Of a DNA stretch of 28,394 nt, positions 6,477 to 15,083 are shown one piece after another. A program made the position numbers and the translations under genes. How positions within the stretch are numbered: the stretch's first letter is position 1; every line of letters starts with the position of its first letter. The stretch is from Bilamarchaeum sp040758595 (GTDB lineage Archaea > Micrarchaeota > Micrarchaeia > Anstonellales > Bilamarchaeaceae): contig JBFLVJ010000018.1 in the NCBI GenBank assembly GCA_040758595.1, positions 1 to 28,394 of the forward strand. The letters run 5' to 3'. The notes beneath the pieces are model-generated. The model was not told the origin of the DNA and ran no database searches. It was given only the letters and a program-made list of their open reading frames with translations.

Positions 6477-8505
6477 TCTTGACACTCCCCTTCTTCTTCC
6501 AATCCGCCTTGGAAGGACAATTCGGATCCACGCACATGGAGTATCGTGTCTTAGCCTTTTTAACATTGATAGTGGGCTTGCCGCAGGCAGGGCAGGGCTT
6601 GTTGGCCGGCTGGACGAACGATTTGGGCGGGAGCGGGTAGGCGTTCCTGCATTTGGGGTATCCCGAGCACCCTATGAACTGTCTGCCGTCCCGCATCCTG
6701 ATTATCCTCAGCTGCTCCCCGCACTTGTCGCAGGGGCCCAGAAGGCTCTGCCTCTCTTGGGATATCTTGAGGGCGTCCACCAGGTCCGCGCCGATCTTCG
6801 CCTCGCTGGATTTCCATTTGTCGAGTATCTGGGTCAGTATCTCGCGGCTCTCCTTTATGACCGCGTCCTTGTCTATCTTGCCCTCCTGGATGCCTTCCAT
6901 CTCTTCTTCTATCTTCCTCGTCAGGTTCTCATCCAGGATCTCTGGGGCGTATTTCTGCAGGACATCGCATACCTTGAGGCCGAAGTCGCTCACTTCGATG
7001 GATTTGTTGACGTCGGCATAGCCTCTCTTGAGGAGAGTGTCCACGATGACCGAACGGGTTGCCTTGGTCCCCAGGTGGCGCTTCTCGAGTTCAGATACTA
7101 TGGAGGCCTGGGTGTAGCGTTTGGGAGGTTTCGTCTCTTTCTTGGTCTTCTTCTTGCCCTTGGCATCGACTTCCTCGCCCATCTCGAACTTCGGAAGCTC
7201 GATATCCTCGGAGGTGTAGTATTTGCCGTAGAACTCGGTCCAGCCCTTCTCGGTTATCCGGCTGCCTGTGGCGCTGTACGTCTCTCCGCAATCCACTTCG
7301 ACGCGGCTTCTCGCCCTCTTGGCCGGAGGGGCGAAGGATGCCAGGAACCTGCGGACTATGAGATCGTAGAGCTTCTGCTCCGGGGCGCCTATCTTGGATG
7401 GCTGCTGGCCGGTCGGGTGGATGGCCGGGTGCGCCGGGTCCGCCTTCTTGCCCTGCATTGGCTTGGTCCATCTGCTCTCGGTTATCTTCTTGACCAATGA
7501 CGAATAGTCCTTGTTCTTCTCCAGGGCCGCCAATATAGGCTGCAGCTTTATCGTCGGCGGGATCTGCTGTGACGATGTCCTAGGATATGTGATGAGCGAG
7601 GCTTCGTAGAGGTTCTGGGCTATGTCCAGCGTGCGGGATGGCGGGAAGCCGAAGAGGCGGTATGCCTCCACCTGCAGGCTCGTCAGATCGAAATTCGGGT
7701 TGGCTGCCAGAGACTGCTCCTTGACATCCACGGAGCTGACGACGCCGCCTGCCTTCGTGTTCTTGAGCGCTTCCTCTGCCTTCGGCTCTTCCAGGAAGCG
7801 GGAGGTCTTGTGCATGAAGTGCACGTCCTTGATATTTACTGTCAGCTCCCAGTAGGGCGTGGGGACGAAAGCGCGTATCCTTTTTTCGAGTTCGGAGAGT
7901 ATGCTGAGCCCCGGACCCTGGACGCGCCCTACCGAGAGCACCTTGTAGCGGTGCGCCTTGCGGATGGCGCTCATGAGGGCCCGGCTCAGGTTGATGCCGT
8001 AGTACCAGTCTATTATATGGCGCGTCTCTCCTGCGAACGCGTTGTTGTAGTCGAATTCTCCCCTCTGCTCGTAGGCCTCTTCCAAGTCGGCCTTGGTAAG
8101 AGCCGAGAACTTCATCCTCCGCCCTTCCCTTATGGTGGTGGCGAATCTGAAGACGTTGTATGCTATCGTGGAGCCTTCTATGTCGTAGTCGCACGCCGAG
8201 ACGAACGTGTCGGCCTTCTTGCCAAGCTTCATGAGAAGCTCGACATAGCCCTTCGTGTAGGCGGCCTCCTTCGAGACGGTGTATGAGGGGACCCATTCGA
8301 TGTCGAACGCCGGGTAATCGCGCGATTTCTCCCGCTCGACCAGGGTATAGACATGGCCCACTGCCGGGGCTATCAGTATCTGCTCGCCGTTCCGGGTGGC
8401 CTCGTAATATGCCACTCCGTTGTGGGCTTTCCTCTCGACCTTATCGCCGATGGATTGGGCGATTTTCTCTGCTACGCGGGGTTTCTCAGCAACGATTAGC
8501 TCCAT
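6460..8505 (-). CDS. topA: DNA topoisomerase I (type IA)
   Basis: This enzyme relaxes negative supercoils by passing one strand through a transient nick with a 5'-phosphotyrosine link. The 681-residue chain starts with the TOPRIM domain (MELIVAEKPRVAEKIA, then the acidic D-x-D-x-E set D106, D108, E110 in SACDYDIEG). The catalytic tyrosine is Y307 in LITYPRTSS. The core ends near 580. Two C-terminal zinc ribbons follow: CDKCG...CSGYPKC and CPACG...CVDPNC, with a Lys-rich end. The layout is that of archaeal topoisomerase I, without a helicase domain, so it is not reverse gyrase. It overlaps pgk downstream. A TATA box lies 30-40 nt upstream of the ATG. Confidence 0.96.
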   Translation of the reverse strand: MELIVAEKPRVAEKIAQSIGDKVERKAHNGVAYYEATRNGEQILIAPAVGHVYTLVEREKSRDYPAFDIEWVPSYTVSKEAAYTKGYVELLMKLGKKADTFVSACDYDIEGSTIAYNVFRFATTIREGRRMKFSALTKADLEEAYEQRGEFDYNNAFAGETRHIIDWYYGINLSRALMSAIRKAHRYKVLSVGRVQGPGLSILSELEKRIRAFVPTPYWELTVNIKDVHFMHKTSRFLEEPKAEEALKNTKAGGVVSSVDVKEQSLAANPNFDLTSLQVEAYRLFGFPPSRTLDIAQNLYEASLITYPRTSSQQIPPTIKLQPILAALEKNKDYSSLVKKITESRWTKPMQGKKADPAHPAIHPTGQQPSKIGAPEQKLYDLIVRRFLASFAPPAKRARSRVEVDCGETYSATGSRITEKGWTEFYGKYYTSEDIELPKFEMGEEVDAKGKKKTKKETKPPKRYTQASIVSELEKRHLGTKATRSVIVDTLLKRGYADVNKSIEVSDFGLKVCDVLQKYAPEILDENLTRKIEEEMEGIQEGKIDKDAVIKESREILTQILDKWKSSEAKIGADLVDALKISQERQSLLGPCDKCGEQLRIIRMRDGRQFIGCSGYPKCRNAYPLPPKSFVQPANKPCPACGKPTINVKKAKTRYSMCVDPNCPSKADWKKKGSVKNEADS

Positions 8506-8535
8506 AAGAATCTGATTTGTGGGTTAGAATCGCAA

Positions 8536-8545
8536 CATATAAATA
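8536..8545 (-). promoter_or_regulatory. TATA box of topA
   Basis: TATTTATATG on the minus strand lies about 35 nt before the topA ATG at 8505. Initiation near 8514 would give a leader of about 10 nt. Confidence 0.55.
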
Positions 8546-8591
8546 GGTGAGGGGCAGGGGGCCGGCCGTCTTAGGGCACGACGGCTCTCCG

Positions 8592-8647
8592 GATGGGGTT
8601 TCCAGTCTCCGGCAACCGGTCTTCGGTCTTGGAGTCCGAAGGGCTTC
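8592..8647 (+). repeat. Degenerate 7-bp repeat array (copy 1)
   Basis: In the 254-bp gap between topA and the next gene the plus strand breaks into seven-base units: TTTCCAG, TCTCCGG, CAACCGG, TCTTCGG, TCTTGGA, GTCCGAA, GGGCTTC (8599-8647), with one weaker unit before. The units share the consensus of the arrays at 17475, 21070 and 24234. The rest of the gap, to 8760, has a few further resembling words (GGTTTCC at 8675) but no clear phase. Confidence 0.55.
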
Positions 8648-8759
8648 GAGAGCTTGCGGCAACAGAGGCCGCATGGTTTCCCGCCCCCTGCATTTCCTTT
8701 TCGTCTGGGTTCAGCGCCAGCTTTGCCCTCGAACCGAGGGAGCTTCTGGGAAGCAGAGG

Positions 8760-9554
8760 TTAAAAGCGTGCCTTACCCATGGCAGATAAAAATTCTTTGA
8801 GCTGTGCCAGAACTTGAGCGTCGACTTGTGATTTTGGTGCTTCTACCGGCTTGAGAAGTGCCTCGATTTTCGCGGCGTCCCCTTCGGGGACTTCTGCCAC
8901 CACCCCGAGCCCGACGGACGCCCTGTAGTTCGCATCGACGTCCTGCCTGCAGTAGAAGTACTTGCCGCCGCGGACCAGAAGGCCCACATAAGAAAAACCG
9001 TTCAACCTATAGAGGTATCTAGCTGAGACCGATTCTACTTCATTGCTCTGGGGAACCCCGGTTTGTTCGTGTGGCACGTACCATCCGTCTGGACCTGGAA
9101 AATTTGGAACTAATATCAATCTATCTTCAGAAATATCCAAAACGATAGATTTTCCGTCTTTTTTGAAGTCTGTTGAGCTTAAGCCCAATGCTACAAGTGC
9201 GACATCTCGTTCTCCTTTGTATTTACCTGTTGCCAAAACCACTTTCGGTTCACCTTCAACAGAAAAGACTATCTCTTTGCCTAATCTGTTCCCGGGCGCT
9301 TCATAAGCAATGGAGGCGTCGACTGCAAAGGCCGGAAGGCTTACCCACATTTCTCCAACAGTGCATGCAACATCCGCCACCTGGTGAGACACGACTTTGA
9401 GCTTGGTCCCGTTCTCTGCGTTAAAACCATCCACCAGAGGATGGGCTTCAAAAAGTCTTGTTGACCCATTACCTCTGAGAACTACCAGATTCTTTGGTTC
9501 GCCCCGAACCCGTACTTTTAACAATCCCTTTCCGTCGATTTGGACTCCCGCCAT
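8760..9554 (-). CDS. Unrecognised 264-residue soluble protein
   Basis: The ATG at 9554 has a good AGGTG 5 nt upstream and a TATA-like ATTTTTAAG at 9596-9604. I do not recognise the family. The chain has no signal peptide or membrane helix and looks mostly beta-stranded: alternating hydrophobic stretches such as GLLKVRVRG, EIVFSVEGEPKVVLATG and FSYVGLLVRGGKYFYCR. Its C-terminal 40 residues are helical and Ala/Lys/Glu-rich. A Gly-rich turn, ERDVALVALGL, and a loop with several Pro and Trp (NFPGPDGWYVPHEQ) are notable. Codons in the middle (about 8990-9430) are clearly AT-richer than in the flanking genes, which suggests recent acquisition of the gene or a part of it. Its divergent neighbour is an archaeal ATPase of a family common in accessory DNA. 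Confidence 0.6.
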   Translation of the reverse strand: MAGVQIDGKGLLKVRVRGEPKNLVVLRGNGSTRLFEAHPLVDGFNAENGTKLKVVSHQVADVACTVGEMWVSLPAFAVDASIAYEAPGNRLGKEIVFSVEGEPKVVLATGKYKGERDVALVALGLSSTDFKKDGKSIVLDISEDRLILVPNFPGPDGWYVPHEQTGVPQSNEVESVSARYLYRLNGFSYVGLLVRGGKYFYCRQDVDANYRASVGLGVVAEVPEGDAAKIEALLKPVEAPKSQVDAQVLAQLKEFLSAMGKARF

Positions 9555-9648
9555 GGATGCACCTCATCGCTATGGCGCTAATGTGCTGTATTGCCCTTAA
9601 AAATCTATCGATTCACACAGATACGACTTTGAAGGGTATTTCGCATAT

Positions 9649-9682
9649 CTTTAAATACTATTATGTTTGTAATAATTACAAA
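9649..9682 (+). promoter_or_regulatory. Promoter of the ATPase gene with a 17-bp palindrome
   Basis: CTTTAAATAC at 9649-9658 is a TATA box, predicting initiation near 9680. A perfect palindrome, TTTGTAAT-A-ATTACAAA, occupies 9666-9682 right over that point. A dyad there is the normal place for a repressor site. The binding protein is unknown. Confidence 0.5.
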
Positions 9683-9701
9683 TATAATAAAGATGATACA
9701 T

Positions 9702-11132
9702 ATGAAGTTCTACAACCGGGTGAATGAGCTTGACGAGCTTAAAACCCTCTCGAAAGCCGCAGAGAAGAAAGCGGTGATGTGCGTCATCACCGGGGTCAGG
9801 AGGGTAGGCAAGACCGAGCTGATCAAGGAGTTCTTCAAGGAAGAGGACGGCCTTTATTTCTACGTCGACGGCTCAAAGACGTCTGCCCAGCTGCTTTCCG
9901 AATTCTCAGGCGAATTGAAGGAGAGGCTCGGCCTATCAGAGCGGCTCACCGTCTCTTCCTGGGACGACCTTTTCCATGATATCTTCGAATACTCGAAGAA
10001 AAAGAAGGTCGTCTTAGCTATCGACGAATTCCAGCGGTTCGCCTGGATAGACAAATCCCTCCCGTTCATCCTCCAGAAGTTCTTCGACCTGAACAAGAAC
10101 GATTCGAGGATTTTCATAATAATCTCCGGCTCAAGCTTCGGTCTTCTCCGGGGGATGTTCATCGAGCAGGACGCGCCATTGTTCCAGAGGCCCGCCAATA
10201 TCCTTACCCTGCAGCAATTCGGTTTCGGCACGATATGCGCCATCCTAAACGACCTCGGCGTAAAAAGGTTCAAGGACAAGATCGAGCTGTACGCTTTTTT
10301 CGGCGGCATCCCGAAGTACTATGACCTGATCGAGGATTATGAGGTCAAGACAGCGGACGAAGCCATGAAAAAGCTCCTTTACGGGGAACTTGCGCCTTTG
10401 CGTGAGGAAGTCAAGAACATAATGGCCGAGGAATTCGGAAAAGAGACAGCAACCTACTACGGCATCCTCTCCGCGGCTGCATTGGGAAAGGCCAAAGCCA
10501 ATGAGATCGCCGATTATTCCGGCATCAAGGGGACTTCGCTGGGGCCTTACCTCTATGACCTGACAGAGCTCCTGGGCGCTCTGAAAAAAGAGCTTCCTGT
10601 CACTGAGGATATAAAGAGCAAAAGGGCGAGATACTATCTGAACAACCAGTTCTTCAAGCTCTGGTTCAGGTTCGTTTTCAGGAAACGGAGCGAATTCGAG
10701 CTTGGAAGATTCGATGAGCTGTTCGCCCACTTCTTGGAAGAGAAGAATTCGTTTGTCGGCCGTGCATTCGAAGAGATATGCAGGCAGTACCTGATAAAGA
10801 CCGCGAAATTCGATCGTATCGGCCGATGGTGGGGCAAGGGAAGGATCGAGCCTGTCGAAATCGACCTGCTCGCCCTGGACGAAGCCGGATCCTCTGCGAT
10901 GTTCGCAGAATGCAAATGGCAGGACAGGCCGGTCGGCATCGCCGACCTTATCGCCCTGAGGGACAAATCGGCTTTCGTCGGCTGGAAGAAGACCGGACGG
11001 GAGGAAAGATTCGCATTCTTCTCCAAATCAGGCTTTGACGGCAACGCGCGGGATTTCGGGACAGAGAACGGCTGGCTTCTTGTCGATCTGGAAGAGCTCG
11101 AGCGGGTGTTCAAGGAGAGTCCCGCCGTTTGA
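9702..11132 (+). CDS. Archaeal ATPase with C-terminal DUF234-type nuclease-like domain
   Basis: Starting at the ATG at 9702 (MKFYNRVNELDELK, the typical opening of this family) the protein has 476 residues. Residues 1-230 are a P-loop ATPase of the archaeal ATPase (PF01637) type: Walker A GVRRVGKT (31-38), Walker B VVLAIDEF (103-110; D108, E109) and a sensor-1 Ser region IIISGSS. A winged-helix-like part follows at about 240-310. The C-terminal part is DUF234-like and carries a PD-(D/E)xK pattern: E386, D388, then E403-C-K405. The family is expanded in archaeal genomes and often lies in variable regions; proposed roles include genome defence or mobile-element functions but none is proved. The promoter holds a palindrome. 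T-rich DNA follows the stop. Confidence 0.85.
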   Translation: MKFYNRVNELDELKTLSKAAEKKAVMCVITGVRRVGKTELIKEFFKEEDGLYFYVDGSKTSAQLLSEFSGELKERLGLSERLTVSSWDDLFHDIFEYSKKKKVVLAIDEFQRFAWIDKSLPFILQKFFDLNKNDSRIFIIISGSSFGLLRGMFIEQDAPLFQRPANILTLQQFGFGTICAILNDLGVKRFKDKIELYAFFGGIPKYYDLIEDYEVKTADEAMKKLLYGELAPLREEVKNIMAEEFGKETATYYGILSAAALGKAKANEIADYSGIKGTSLGPYLYDLTELLGALKKELPVTEDIKSKRARYYLNNQFFKLWFRFVFRKRSEFELGRFDELFAHFLEEKNSFVGRAFEEICRQYLIKTAKFDRIGRWWGKGRIEPVEIDLLALDEAGSSAMFAECKWQDRPVGIADLIALRDKSAFVGWKKTGREERFAFFSKSGFDGNARDFGTENGWLLVDLEELERVFKESPAV

Positions 11133-11193
11133 TTTTCCCTTCGTTTTCAATTTGTGTGATAGAGGGGACATCAGCCGAAATCAAGAGATGATC

Positions 11194-12417
11194 TCAATCC
11201 GCCCTGAGCGCTTCGACAGGATCCATCTTGGCCGCCCTCCAGGAGGGGATCAGGCCGGCTCCGACGCCGGTGCCGATGGAGAATATGAACACGAACGCGA
11301 TTATCCTCAGCCGCAGGAACACCGGCACCCCGAAAAGCTCTTTCAGAACCTCCAAGACCCCGAAACCCAGAACCAGCCCGATGATGCCGCCTGCAAGGCC
11401 GATGATGGCGGCCTCAGCCAGGAAAAGCAGGAGGATGTCTCTCCTCGTCGCCCCGACCGCTTTGAGGATGCCTATCTCCTGGATCCGCTCCAAAACGTTG
11501 GCGAACATCGTGTTGGCTATGCCTATAGCGCCTACGACTGAGGCGATGAGGGTCACCGCAGCCAGCACTAATTGGATGCTGAGCAGGATAGTGCCGACTA
11601 TCTCGGATATCTGGGCCGACGTTATCACGGAGAAATCAAGATCGTCCATAGTGGTATGATGGTTTGCCGCAAGCTTGTGCTCGATTATGGATTTTATCTC
11701 TTCAGGATCGAAGCCCTCATCCACCTGGACCATGATGAGCCCGACTTCATCCTGAAGGAACTGTCCGCTGAAAAGGTCCTTTGCATCATCGAACGGGACA
11801 TATATCGCCGTGTCGTCCTGGCTCGAGAGGGAGGTCCCGATACGCTCGGCTACGCCGACGACGCGGTAGTTCCTGCCGTTTATCTGCACCATGCTGCCCG
11901 GGATCACCCGGTCCTTTCCGAAATATTCGGTGGCGGCATCTGCTGCGAAGAACGCCACGTTGCGCTCGGAATCCTTGTAGGCGCGCCCGTCCTCTACCTT
12001 GATGTAGTTGGAGTACATGTCGAACTGGGAGCTGTCTGCGCCGAATATGAACGCGGTTATGTTCTTGTCCTTATAGGATATGGTCGCGCTGCCGTATATC
12101 ACCCGGGCGATCTCCTTGACCCCCGGGACGCTCTTGATATCGTCCGCATCCTCCTGGAAGAGCTTGCCGCTGGTCTGCATCGCAGCGCCGCCTCCCGAGA
12201 ACGCTGCGCTGATATCCGATACCGGATAGACGAACATCTGATCCGCTCCGAACGCGGATATCTGGGTGTTGATATCCCGGTTGAAACCTTCACTGATGGA
12301 CAGGATGATGACGATGGCCATCACTCCGATTACCATGCCGGTGATGGTGAGCCAGCTCCTGAGGCTGCGCCGAGCGAGGCTGTTCAGCGAATAAGCCAAT
12401 GCTTCTACCAGGTCCAT
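11194..12417 (-). CDS. MacB/FtsX-type ABC transporter permease (second)
   Basis: Family members have an N-terminal membrane helix, a large outer domain and three C-terminal helices, and act with a LolD/MacB-type ATPase as mechanotransmitters that move or extract lipoproteins, peptides or drugs at the outer face. Here helix 1 is ITGMVIGVMAIVIILSISEG (about 25-44), the outer MacB_PCD domain spans about 45-270, and helices 2-4 lie at about 275-395, including the conserved GIANTMFANVLERIQEIGILKAVGA. The chain of 407 residues is of normal length. The ATG at 12417 follows directly on the TAG of the first permease, so the two are translationally coupled, and they probably pair as a heterodimer with one ATPase. 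Confidence 0.9.
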   Translation of the reverse strand: MDLVEALAYSLNSLARRSLRSWLTITGMVIGVMAIVIILSISEGFNRDINTQISAFGADQMFVYPVSDISAAFSGGGAAMQTSGKLFQEDADDIKSVPGVKEIARVIYGSATISYKDKNITAFIFGADSSQFDMYSNYIKVEDGRAYKDSERNVAFFAADAATEYFGKDRVIPGSMVQINGRNYRVVGVAERIGTSLSSQDDTAIYVPFDDAKDLFSGQFLQDEVGLIMVQVDEGFDPEEIKSIIEHKLAANHHTTMDDLDFSVITSAQISEIVGTILLSIQLVLAAVTLIASVVGAIGIANTMFANVLERIQEIGILKAVGATRRDILLLFLAEAAIIGLAGGIIGLVLGFGVLEVLKELFGVPVFLRLRIIAFVFIFSIGTGVGAGLIPSWRAAKMDPVEALRAD

Positions 12418-13626
12418 CTACTCATACCTCAACGCTTCTATCGGATCCACCTTCGCGGCATCCAGGGCTGGCAGGGTGCCGGCCATCAGCCCTACCGCTA
12501 TCGAGAACAGTATCGCTCCTGCGATGACGATGTAATCGAAGACGAAGGATACCCCGAAGGCCATCAGCAGATATCCGAAGAGCACCGCTGTCAGCAGGCC
12601 CAAAAGGCCGCCCGCCAGGCCGATCATGCCGCTCTCAACCACGAAGAGGTCCCTTATCTGCTGAGTGCTGGCGCCAAGCGCCTTCATCGTGCCTATCTCC
12701 CTGCGCCGCTCCAGGACGCTCATGAACATCGTATTGGAGATGCCGATGCCGCCGACTATCAGCGATATGGAGGCTATCGCCCCGAGGAAGATGCCGAGCA
12801 GGTCCAGTATGCTGGTGAACTGCTTGTTGATGAAATCCGGGCTGATTATGCGGAAGTCCTTGGTGTCTTCGGTGACGCGATGGGATGCCAGCATGATGTC
12901 GTTTATCTGCTCAGCGGCCGCGGTGACGTTGCTGCCTTCCTTCAGTGTGAGGCGGATGGCGGATATCTCGTTCGGGAGGAGCGTCTTGTTGAAGAGCTCG
13001 CGGGCATCATCTATATTGATGAATATGACATTGTCTATCGGTGCGAACGAGTTGCCGGTCGGCTTCAACACGCCGATGACCTTGAAGCGCTGGCCGGCCA
13101 GATAGAGATTTGATTGCGTCCTGACATCCTCATCGAATCCGGTGGCGATGTCGTTGCCGATGCCGGCGACGTGGCGGTCCGCGTCGGTGAGGAACCTTCC
13201 GGAATCCACTTCCACAGGGACTGTGTCGTCGAACAGGCTGGCCTCTATGCCATATACGCTTGCACTGATAGACTGATCCTTATATGTGACCGTGGTCTGG
13301 CCCGTGATGATTTTGGTGATGCTTTGTATCTCAGGGAGCCTGTTGATGCGCTCATAATCCTTTTCGAACAGTTTTCCGAGGGTAGGCATATATGTTGAGG
13401 CGCCTCCGAAACCAGAGCCCTGCCTGGCCGGAGCTATCAGTATGGTCCTCGGGCCGAAGTCCTCGAGCTGCTGCAGGATATCGGCCTTCAGGCCCTGGAC
13501 AAGGCCCACGAGCAGGATGACCGAGGAGATGCCGACTACTATCCCCAGCACGGTAAGCAATGAGCGGAGCTTGTGGTGCTGGAGATAGTCGTAGGAATAG
13601 ACTATCATCTCCATCAGATTCATCAT
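12418..13626 (-). CDS. MacB/FtsX-type ABC transporter permease (first)
   Basis: The frame is open further upstream, but the sensible start is the ATG at 13626 (or 13623), which overlaps the stop of the preceding gene as ATGA and has AGGAAGG upstream. It gives 402 residues. Helix 1 is at about 20-44 (LLTVLGIVVGISSVILLVGLV), the outer domain at about 45-265 and helices 2-4 at 270-390, with the hallmark GGIGISNTMFMSVLERRREI and GTMKALGAS. The end, VDPIEALRYE, is the typical MacB C-terminus. It differs clearly from the second permease in the outer domain, so the pair arose by an old duplication and probably divides the work. Confidence 0.9.
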   Translation of the reverse strand: MMNLMEMIVYSYDYLQHHKLRSLLTVLGIVVGISSVILLVGLVQGLKADILQQLEDFGPRTILIAPARQGSGFGGASTYMPTLGKLFEKDYERINRLPEIQSITKIITGQTTVTYKDQSISASVYGIEASLFDDTVPVEVDSGRFLTDADRHVAGIGNDIATGFDEDVRTQSNLYLAGQRFKVIGVLKPTGNSFAPIDNVIFINIDDARELFNKTLLPNEISAIRLTLKEGSNVTAAAEQINDIMLASHRVTEDTKDFRIISPDFINKQFTSILDLLGIFLGAIASISLIVGGIGISNTMFMSVLERRREIGTMKALGASTQQIRDLFVVESGMIGLAGGLLGLLTAVLFGYLLMAFGVSFVFDYIVIAGAILFSIAVGLMAGTLPALDAAKVDPIEALRYE

Positions 13627-15083
13627 GCTTTTGCCTTCCTGAACTTGAAGTACCAGACCGCTCCCGCTATCACCAGCACCGCCAGTACCAGGGGCAGCGG
13701 GCTGTCTTGGGAGGCCTGCATCCCATATACGGATATGCTCTGCCTTATCACCTGACTCTTCCACTCCCCCGACTGGTCGCGGTAGCGCACCGTCATGTCT
13801 ATGGGGTAGGTGCCTGATTCTGTGGCATTGACCGCCATCTGGAACTGCACTGTCGAGAAGTCATCGTTCTGCAGCCCGCCTATGTACTGGGTGTCTGATA
13901 TGTCCTTCGAGCGGAGCGCAGGTGATTCTATCTTCACGTCCACATTCTCTATGTTGTAGGAACCCAGGTTGGAGACCAGCACGGATATCGTATGGTCGCC
14001 GCCGACCATCAAGGGAAGCGGCTTGGCCTCGAGATATACGCCCACATCCGCATCAGATGTTATCGTTATGGGGACCTGCCTCGTTCCTTCCTTCTGCACG
14101 TCCTTCTCTATCCAGCTGAGCTGGCCGTCCACCAGGTTCACTCCCGGGGGAAGCTCTGCGAACACGGTCGCGGATGCGGTGGCGCTCTGTCCGGGGGCAA
14201 GGTCGCCGAACTTCAGCTCTCCTGAGCCTTTTATCCTGAGCACGCTGTCCGCGAAGGCGAGCCTCACATCTTTGAGGGTCTCAGCGCCGTCGTTCCTGAT
14301 TGTCATGGAAAGCGTGCTCTCCTTCTTGGTGACCACGTCGCTGTTCTGTATGAAGGTGAGGTCGAGCCTCTCGTTGCGGACTGTCATCCGGAGCGTCATG
14401 TCCTCGGAGTGCTCGATGCCCAGCTCGTCGTCATACTGCACCAGGAAGGCAACGTCTGTCGGACCGTCCGGCGCGTCCCTAGAATCGAGCATCATGGCGG
14501 CATTCGCCCCATCGGTGATTGATGAGATGAAGACCTCATCGGTGCCATAGAGCGAGACCGAAGCGTCAGTGGGGGTGCTTATGCGCACATTGGATGCCTT
14601 GCCGCCATTGTTGTCGATGGTCAATACTATGTCGTCAAGACCGCCGATGACCTGCTTGTCGGTCGTGAACACCAGGATTGGCTCATTGACGACAGTTATC
14701 GGGACCGACACGATATTGGTCGTGGTCGGGGCGATGCCGGTGCTGCCAGCGCTCTTGTAGCCGGTGAAGACCACGTTCATCAGATAGATGCCAGGTCTGG
14801 CGTCATCCTTCACCCTGAATGGGATGGATACGATGGCGCTCCCGCCTGCGTCTATGTCAGCCAGCTTCGGGGCGCTGGTCACCGTCAGCTCGGTCGGGCG
14901 ATCGATGCTCATCGTAATCGACGTGACCCTCTCCGCGCCTAGCGGGTTGCTGACCGTCACAGTCACCACGCCCGGCTCTCCGGGCCTGAAACTGTCCTTG
15001 GTGACCGTATAAGAGTCCACCGAAAGTCCGGCGAATGCCATGCCGAACGCCATAAACACCATCAACAATGCCTTCATGTTCAT
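13623..15083 (-). CDS. Membrane-anchored multi-Ig-like (COG1361-type) surface protein
   Basis: The 486 residues begin with a signal peptide (KALLMVFMAFGMAFAG) and end with a membrane helix (about 463-480, LPLVLAVLVIAGAVWYF) plus a basic tail, so the body lies outside. Four or so beta-sandwich repeats of about 110 residues follow one another, recognisable by PGEPGVVTVTVSNPLG, VLTIDNNGGKASNV, LSMTIRNDGAETLKDVRL and ISVLVSNLGSYNIENV. This is the CARDB/NEW3-like pattern of COG1361 'S-layer domain' proteins. Being encoded between ABC ATPase and permeases, with 4-nt overlaps on both sides, it is likely the extracellular partner of the transporter, perhaps a substrate-binding or cell-wall-spanning part. 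The substrate is unknown. Confidence 0.8.
   Translation of the reverse strand: MNMKALLMVFMAFGMAFAGLSVDSYTVTKDSFRPGEPGVVTVTVSNPLGAERVTSITMSIDRPTELTVTSAPKLADIDAGGSAIVSIPFRVKDDARPGIYLMNVVFTGYKSAGSTGIAPTTTNIVSVPITVVNEPILVFTTDKQVIGGLDDIVLTIDNNGGKASNVRISTPTDASVSLYGTDEVFISSITDGANAAMMLDSRDAPDGPTDVAFLVQYDDELGIEHSEDMTLRMTVRNERLDLTFIQNSDVVTKKESTLSMTIRNDGAETLKDVRLAFADSVLRIKGSGELKFGDLAPGQSATASATVFAELPPGVNLVDGQLSWIEKDVQKEGTRQVPITITSDADVGVYLEAKPLPLMVGGDHTISVLVSNLGSYNIENVDVKIESPALRSKDISDTQYIGGLQNDDFSTVQFQMAVNATESGTYPIDMTVRYRDQSGEWKSQVIRQSISVYGMQASQDSPLPLVLAVLVIAGAVWYFKFRKAKA

Noticed and set aside
6316..7500. Plus-strand frame of 394 codons opposite topA and pgk
   Set aside because: It is a mirror of the topoisomerase coding sequence in another frame; no family features, no initiation signals.
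11572..13113. Long plus-strand frame of 513 codons opposite the two permeases
   Set aside because: It runs antisense to two well-supported permease genes, its translation is low-complexity (His, Asp, Arg-rich) without any known motif, and it has no promoter or ribosome site. Stop-poor antisense frames are expected at this base composition.
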